A stretch of 10,183 bases of DNA from an uncultured Clostridia bacterium (GTDB taxonomy: Bacteria; Bacillota; Clostridia; Oscillospirales; Ruminococcaceae): assembly GCA_945931735.1 (NCBI GenBank), contig CAMEPN010000028.1, positions 1 through 10,183 on the forward strand, written 5' to 3'. Shown in pieces: positions 5,221-10,183 of the stretch (position 1 is its first letter; every line of letters starts with the position of its first letter). The position numbers and the translations under genes were made by a program. The notes below the pieces were generated by a model. It was not told the origin of the DNA and ran no database searches. It saw only the letters and a list, made by a program, of their open reading frames with translations.

Positions 5221-5863
5221 GCTAAGAAAATGCTATACTCTCGGCGAAAACAACACCGTCACGGCTCTGGACGGAGTTTCGTTTGAGGTGAATGACGGCG
5301 AGTTGGTCTTTGTAATGGGAAAGAGCGGTTCGGGGAAATCAACGCTGCTGCACATTTTAGGCGGCATTGACAGACCGACCTCGGGCAGTATCAAGTACGG
5401 CGATATTGATATATCATCACTTTCGGAAAGGAAGCTGGCGAGGTTCCGGCGCGATAATATCGGTTTTGTTTTTCAGGATTATAACCTTGTTCCTGAGCTT
5501 ACCGCCGCAGAAAACATCAAGTACCCTGTGCTGCTTGCCGGAAAAAAGCCTGACCGCAGATTATGGGAGCATCTGATTTCCACACTTGAACTCGGTGACA
5601 GGCTGGAACATCTGCCGTCGCAGCTTTCCGGCGGTCAGCAGCAGCGCGTTGCAATCGCGAGAGCGCTTATTTCAGACCCGCAGGTGATTCTGTGCGATGA
5701 ACCGACCGGAAATCTTGATTCCGAAGCGGCTGAGAATGTTCATAATATGCTGTTCAGACTCAACAGCGATTTGAAAAAGACAGTAGTAATTGTTACCCAT
5801 GACCCTGATTTTGCACGAAAAGGAAAGCGGACAATAACGCTCATGGACGGAAGGATCACATAA
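5204..5863 (+). CDS. ABC transporter ATPase (MacB/LolD/BceA type)
   Basis: This is a 219-residue nucleotide-binding subunit. Walker A is GKSGSGKST (39-47) and the Q-loop is Q91 in FVFQDYNLVP. The signature is LSGGQQQR (141-148), Walker B is VILCDEPTG with D165-E166, the D-loop is NLD (170-172) and the switch histidine is H199 in VTHD. Length and motifs fit the family that partners FtsX-type permeases in peptide or lipoprotein handling. GGAG at 5193-5196 precedes the ATG. The gene overlaps the VanZ-like gene by 17 nt and abuts the permease with no gap, so translation is coupled. Confidence 0.96.
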   Translation: MITINELRKCYTLGENNTVTALDGVSFEVNDGELVFVMGKSGSGKSTLLHILGGIDRPTSGSIKYGDIDISSLSERKLARFRRDNIGFVFQDYNLVPELTAAENIKYPVLLAGKKPDRRLWEHLISTLELGDRLEHLPSQLSGGQQQRVAIARALISDPQVILCDEPTGNLDSEAAENVHNMLFRLNSDLKKTVVIVTHDPDFARKGKRTITLMDGRIT

Positions 5864-8239
5864 ATGAAACTGATAACACATTATGTGCTGAGAAATATGT
5901 CGCTTCACAGGGCAAGGAACATAGGCGTATTTCTGGCATATCTGGTCATAACAATATTCTTCGCGGCGGAACTGTCTATGCTTGATGATTTCAGAATATC
6001 GAACGAAACCGCGCTTGACGGTATTTTCGGAACGCATGACGGGATATTCTGTACCGAAACTCCGAATGTCGAACATTATGGTGATTTTGAAGAAACCGGC
6101 GTTATAGCAGTAGCATTCAACGGAACAAAGGACAACGAAAGCACCGACAGGTTAATTATTGCCGGCAATGCGGACGATACCGCCGTGAGCCATTGCAGCA
6201 TTACTGCTGTTGAAGGAAGGCTTCCCCAAACTGAAAACGAGATTGCTCTTGAGCGCTCGCTGCATGACATTCTCTATCCCAATTCCGCTGTTGGCGATAA
6301 AATCACCATTAACATCAATTCACCGGAAAAATCTCAGGCTGTGTTTTCGCTTTGCGGCATTGTCAACGACTTTTCGGGGTATCAGTGGGATTCCGCCGGG
6401 AACATGCCGGAGATGCCCAATGCATTTGTAGGCGGTGAATGTGTTGACGCAATGTATTACTTTGTGAGCGTGAAGGGCAATGTAACCGGTACTGACGGAG
6501 CGGTATTCCTGCCGAACCAACGAAACAGCCTTGATGTGATGAATTCCATGTTCGGGATAAGCTCCGACAATAGCGTGGCGATATTGAATGTTGTGCTTAT
6601 CGTGTTTGTCTTAATATCATTTTTGGCTGTACTTTTTGTTTTCAGCAGAATGACCGGAAAAGAGCTTGGCGTTCTGAGGTCAGCTGGCTTTGACGAAAAA
6701 AGCGTTTCCGCTATTTCGGTGATAAGGCTCTGCCTGCTTATTGTTCCGGCGCTTATTTTTGGAGCAGTCGGCGGCTGTGCGATAACCATGTTCCGTGCAG
6801 GAATGGTTCATTGTATCTCCATAATCAAGCTGGCGGCTTTTGTTGTTTTTTCAGTAGTAATATTATGTGCAGTGGAGATATACTGGGTCAAAAAAGGGTT
6901 TAGAAGACCTGTCAACTGTGAGTTGCGGAAATGTCCTCCAAAAACAGGCATGAAGGTCACAAGCAGCGACCCGATTTGGCTGTACTCCCTTCGCTGCTAC
7001 ATTATGAACGGTCAGGAGATTTCTGCCTGTGCGGTCACGACATTTCTTGCGGTAATGCTGTTATTTATTGCTGTGTCTGTGAATGCCCAAATGCGTTCCA
7101 CAATACTTCAGATGGAGCGACCGTATGATATGTCGGTGTTGTTCACCGACCAGACAGTAACCACGCTGAATGTGTCAAGATACAATTCAGGCCTTTCAGA
7201 GCAGGAATTTCAGGCTTTAAAGAACAGAGGTGCTGATGTAATCGGAATAAAGCGGCAGTATGTCTATGAGCTTGGTGTCAGCGATGGTTCGGGTGATATT
7301 TATTCCGACAGCCACAACGATGATATAAAGCAGGACATGGAGCGGCTCGGATTTTCCGACCAAGATATATTTGCACTTAGAATTAACGGTCTTGATGACG
7401 ATTCGATGAATTACATTAGTGGTCATATTATTGACGGCGAAATAGATAGAATAGGACTGCAAACAGGAACTCAGGCAATATGGGTCAGCTCGGGCGGCGC
7501 TTATGAGCATTCCGTTGGAGATGTGATACAGCTGGGCTTTGTGGTCAATAGTGACCCTGACGCACCGTCATACGACAAGATGAAATATTACGAGATAAAT
7601 GTGACTATCTGCGCGGTCGCTGAATTTTCTTTTGATTCGCCCGACAGGAAAACACGGGCTTTATCCGACTGCATAGAAGGCGGTTTGATATGGTCAGATA
7701 AGGCGTTTGAGAACATTGGAATACAGAAAGGGTACGACGCCGTGTATTTATGGCTTCCGGAGGACAGCACGGCAGTATATCGGCTTATAAATGATTTCAA
7801 ATCTCATTACGGCAGCCTGTTCCATACGACTGATTATATACAAGAGCAGCAGGTGCGCACTGAAATCACTTCACAAATTGAAATGGTGTCTGTCGTATTT
7901 ATTTCCGGTATTGCGGCGGTTTCGCTGATAAGCTTTGCAATAGTCACTGCTTCCAGAGCTGCACAGCGCAGAAAAGTATATGGATATTTACGCGCGGCGG
8001 GTCTAACCGGTGGGCAGCTGTTCCGTCTGCTTTCGGCAGAGAACGGAATATCCATAGCAGTATCGTTTCTGAGCGGCGCAGTGCTTGGGTGGCTGCTGGT
8101 ATGGGTTTTGCAGATACCTATGTCTGGCGGGTGGCTGATTGCTGTTATGGCGGCAGGATATGCCGTGGTCACAGCTTGTGTTGGTGCAGTAATTGCGTAT
8201 CGGATATGTCGGGTCAGCATTGCTGAGTGTATTAGGTAG
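5864..8239 (+). CDS. FtsX/MacB-like ABC permease, BceB-size
   Basis: This 791-residue permease has two repeated halves. A single N-terminal TM (about 17-38) is followed by an extracellular MacB-like core domain (about 40-235), then three TM segments (about 240-340). A further TM follows at about 385-405, then a second large extracellular domain (about 410-675) and three C-terminal TM segments (about 680-785). The conserved FtsX pattern appears as GKELGVLRSAGF in the first half and RRKVYGYLRAAGLTGGQL in the second. Such permeases act as mechanotransmitters or as peptide exporters/target-protection pumps with their ATPase. The ATG follows the ATPase TAA directly, and the operon ends at the hairpin at 8292. 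The neighbouring two-component pair suggests inducible resistance to an antimicrobial peptide or a peptide signal. The substrate is unknown. Confidence 0.9.
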   Translation: MKLITHYVLRNMSLHRARNIGVFLAYLVITIFFAAELSMLDDFRISNETALDGIFGTHDGIFCTETPNVEHYGDFEETGVIAVAFNGTKDNESTDRLIIAGNADDTAVSHCSITAVEGRLPQTENEIALERSLHDILYPNSAVGDKITININSPEKSQAVFSLCGIVNDFSGYQWDSAGNMPEMPNAFVGGECVDAMYYFVSVKGNVTGTDGAVFLPNQRNSLDVMNSMFGISSDNSVAILNVVLIVFVLISFLAVLFVFSRMTGKELGVLRSAGFDEKSVSAISVIRLCLLIVPALIFGAVGGCAITMFRAGMVHCISIIKLAAFVVFSVVILCAVEIYWVKKGFRRPVNCELRKCPPKTGMKVTSSDPIWLYSLRCYIMNGQEISACAVTTFLAVMLLFIAVSVNAQMRSTILQMERPYDMSVLFTDQTVTTLNVSRYNSGLSEQEFQALKNRGADVIGIKRQYVYELGVSDGSGDIYSDSHNDDIKQDMERLGFSDQDIFALRINGLDDDSMNYISGHIIDGEIDRIGLQTGTQAIWVSSGGAYEHSVGDVIQLGFVVNSDPDAPSYDKMKYYEINVTICAVAEFSFDSPDRKTRALSDCIEGGLIWSDKAFENIGIQKGYDAVYLWLPEDSTAVYRLINDFKSHYGSLFHTTDYIQEQQVRTEITSQIEMVSVVFISGIAAVSLISFAIVTASRAAQRRKVYGYLRAAGLTGGQLFRLLSAENGISIAVSFLSGAVLGWLLVWVLQIPMSGGWLIAVMAAGYAVVTACVGAVIAYRICRVSIAECIR

Positions 8240-8291
8240 GTAATATATATTCTTTTATTATCCTATTTCGTTTGTTTTTCATCAAATACTA

Positions 8292-8322
8292 AAAGCTCCT
8301 GCAAAAACAGGAGCTTTATTTT
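8292..8322. terminator. Bidirectional terminator between convergent operons
   Basis: AAAGCTCCTG (8292-8301) pairs perfectly with CAGGAGCTTT (8308-8317) around CAAAAA. It is followed on the plus strand by ATTTT (8318-8322), and on the minus strand by TTTTAGTATTT. It serves both the permease operon and the convergent DUF1848 gene, whose stop (8321-8323) touches its tail. Confidence 0.9.
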
Positions 8323-9256
8323 ACCATAAATCAAGCTGATTATCAATCAGTGATTTCATCGGACGTTCTGTCACCTTGTCCTCTGGCTGAAGCAAACTGC
8401 ATAGCAGAGGAGAATTTGGGTCGTAGCAGCTAAAGTTGTTTAAGACAACACCTGAGCTGTAATTGGCATAGCAATATTTACAGCCATGTGTGCAGGTGTT
8501 GTAAGAGCCGATATCAATGCTGTCAACACACCCGCATTCATCGCGCTGTGTTTTATCTTTCTGAACTTTCAGCTTTGCTCCGACAAGACTTTCGATAAGC
8601 TCTTTGTCTATGCAACTGTTGTGTTCAATTCCGTAATCGCTTAGGTCTATTTGTTCGGCACAGGTATAAATCTTAAAGCTATACCTTTTTGCTATTTCGG
8701 AAAAACGCTGTGCAATGTCAGCCATTTGAATTCTTTCAAGCTCTTTCAGACCATTATCACGGAAATTCTTTGCGTTCTTTTTGTATTCATCTACAAAACT
8801 GATAACACATCTGCCGAATTTCCCGCTCAGAGCCAGAGCAAGCTTTTCAAAGTAGGTGGCGTGATATTCAATAGAATATTTTTCGGTTACAATAATTGGG
8901 TCGTAACGCCAAATGATTCTTTCAGGTCCAACCATATCCGAAAGCTCAATAAAAGTATTAAGTATATCCTTGCCCTTTGATGGAACATTCGGCTCAACAT
9001 CTGTCGAATACGAATTAAGTGTAAACTGAAAATAATAGTTGTAACCTTTCAGCTCATCAAGTCGGCTCATCATTGGCTTGGGGTTCTTTGTCCAAAACAC
9101 GATACAATCCACAACATCGGGAGAAAGGCTTATGCGGCTCACCTGATGAATGTTCATCGGATTTCTGACAAGCACATAGCCGTCTTTTATTCTGTTGAAG
9201 AACCACTCGCTGTAAAATGCGGGAATGTCAGTTCTGCGGCTTGCGCTTATTATCAC
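8321..9256 (-). CDS. DUF1848 family protein with Cys-cluster (radical-SAM-like)
   Basis: This 311-residue protein begins ISASRRTDIPAFYSEWF, a hallmark N-terminus of DUF1848. Further family-like stretches are DCIVFWTKNPKPM, YYFQFTLN, ERIIWRYDPII and FKIYTCAEQ. The C-terminal part carries C241, C243 and a CX3CX2C cluster (C255, C259, C262 in CTHGCKYCYAN), the spacing of a radical-SAM type 4Fe-4S site but placed near the C-terminus instead of the N-terminus. No substrate has been assigned that I know of. The start is GTG at 9256, with AAGGAG 9 nt upstream; a nearby ATG at 9263 is out of frame. It lies 6 nt after the methyltransferase-like gene and its RBS is inside that gene's end, so the two are translated from one message. 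Confidence 0.8.
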   Translation of the reverse strand: MIISASRRTDIPAFYSEWFFNRIKDGYVLVRNPMNIHQVSRISLSPDVVDCIVFWTKNPKPMMSRLDELKGYNYYFQFTLNSYSTDVEPNVPSKGKDILNTFIELSDMVGPERIIWRYDPIIVTEKYSIEYHATYFEKLALALSGKFGRCVISFVDEYKKNAKNFRDNGLKELERIQMADIAQRFSEIAKRYSFKIYTCAEQIDLSDYGIEHNSCIDKELIESLVGAKLKVQKDKTQRDECGCVDSIDIGSYNTCTHGCKYCYANYSSGVVLNNFSCYDPNSPLLCSLLQPEDKVTERPMKSLIDNQLDLW

Positions 9257-9262
9257 GAGACA

Positions 9263-10153
9263 TCACTCCTTGTATATAATTATTTGAGCACTGGCACAGG
9301 TCTCGAATGGACTATAATTTATGTATTTCCCAATGACTTTATCGGGAAAAACTAAATTGTTTGAAGAATACTCTATACCATAATGATAATGATTCTCCCT
9401 ATTACTGTTATTAAAATGCCTTCTGGAACATTGAAAGCCCATAGGCTGTAATTTCCAAAACAAAGTATCAAAATAGTCTCTGCCGCCGCCTCTTGAGCAT
9501 TCAAGGTTTATATCATTTATGATAATAACAGTGTTAGGACATACTTTTTCTATATAATACACCAGTTCGTCCAAAAAGTCAAGAACATTCTCTTGACCTC
9601 CATATTTATGGAAATCGGAAAGAAGATAATTCATAATAATCACATCTGCTTCAAAGCCCTCGTTTTTTAGTATGGGCAGAACCCTTTGAATATCGCTATA
9701 CTCAAAGTGCACGCTGAAATCTTCATCATATTGGGCTATCTTGTTATGAATTCTGCTCCATGAAGCCAATGGCTCTACACCCAGATATTCTACCTTCTCA
9801 AAGCTATAATGCCCTCTTTTTCTCATAATATCAAGGGCAAACAGGTCTGTGCATGGGCCACAGCCAATAGACAGGACTTTTAGTTTTTCTGCACTTGCTA
9901 TCTTTCCCAAGCCATAAAGTGCATTGTATATCTCGGATGTGTATTTTAAGGCGTATTTGCATACATAGTAATTCACGAGGTTAACACAATCGTAACTGTG
10001 CCTTGCTTGGGGGATATTGGATTTAAAATGTATTTGTTTGAGGCAATCGCCACAGTTGCCCGGACACATGTTAGGGTGGTTACAGTCAGGGCACTCACAC
10101 GATTTATGCAAATAATCTTTATCACAATACTCCAATATTTCTTTTATAAGCAT
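9263..10153 (-). CDS. Cys-rich SAM-dependent methyltransferase-like protein
   Basis: This 296-residue protein has seven cysteines between residues 10 and 37 (C10, C19, C21, C24, C30, C34, C37), a probable zinc-binding module. A class I methyltransferase fold follows: motif I LKVLSIGCGPCTDL (GCG at 97-99), acidic strand YLGVEPLASW, an acidic DIQRVLP stretch, then ADVIIMNYLLSDF. CAGGAGGT (10166-10159) gives a strong start at ATG 10153. The promoter must lie at or beyond the window edge. The substrate is unknown. The Cys module could bind nucleic acid, and the partner DUF1848 protein may hold an Fe-S cluster, so a modification pathway is possible but unproven. Confidence 0.7.
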   Translation of the reverse strand: MLIKEILEYCDKDYLHKSCECPDCNHPNMCPGNCGDCLKQIHFKSNIPQARHSYDCVNLVNYYVCKYALKYTSEIYNALYGLGKIASAEKLKVLSIGCGPCTDLFALDIMRKRGHYSFEKVEYLGVEPLASWSRIHNKIAQYDEDFSVHFEYSDIQRVLPILKNEGFEADVIIMNYLLSDFHKYGGQENVLDFLDELVYYIEKVCPNTVIIINDINLECSRGGGRDYFDTLFWKLQPMGFQCSRRHFNNSNRENHYHYGIEYSSNNLVFPDKVIGKYINYSPFETCASAQIIIYKE

Positions 10154-10183
10154 AGTCTACCTCCTGTTAAAATTGACCCCAAT

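Overview
The window looks like a piece of chromosome or integrated accessory DNA from a low-to-moderate GC, anaerobic gut-type Firmicute (Clostridia, Ruminococcaceae/Oscillospiraceae-like). I infer this from strong AGGAGG-type ribosome binding sites, perfect sigma-A type promoters, an AgrC/LytTR two-component pair and a BceAB/VanZ-like ABC locus. No rRNA, tRNA, complete mobile element or CRISPR array is visible.

Positions 1-2074 hold what I read as a complete DRT2-type (UG2) antiviral reverse transcriptase locus. A consensus promoter (256-284) fires into a structured non-coding RNA (about 291-562), which is followed by a 442-residue RT starting at 584. Inside the ncRNA, a 6-nt direct repeat (ATTGTT at 319-324 and 463-468) bounds a 144-nt unit. 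If the RT jumps from the first copy back to the second, the concatemeric cDNA gains two things that do not exist in the chromosome: a perfect TTGACA-N17-TGGTATAAT promoter assembled across each junction, and a reading frame of exactly 48 sense codons per unit with no stop, carrying its own ribosome binding site and ATG. This matches the mechanism reported for Klebsiella DRT2, where rolling-circle reverse transcription makes an endless toxic ORF called neo. Here it is read directly out of a Firmicute sequence with its own repeat length and peptide.

Positions 1913-2377 are a degenerate intergenic stretch with one good terminator, a possible gene remnant and a short RBS-bearing ORF.

Positions 2378-8239 are a regulatory and transport module of two divergent operons. 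On the minus strand lie a LytTR response regulator and then an AgrC-like GHKL histidine kinase. On the plus strand lie a VanZ-like membrane protein, an ABC ATPase and an 8-TM FtsX/MacB-like permease. The intergene has two perfect-spacing promoters facing away from each other. Two identical 11-bp direct repeats with a 20-bp period sit just upstream of the transporter -35, a likely LytTR operator. The expected logic is that the kinase senses an extracellular signal (perhaps a peptide) and the regulator switches on the transporter.

A bidirectional terminator (8292-8322) separates this from a minus-strand two-gene operon. It encodes a Cys-rich SAM methyltransferase-like protein (9263-10153) followed by a DUF1848 protein with a CX3CX2C cluster (8321-9256). 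The function of this pair is unknown.
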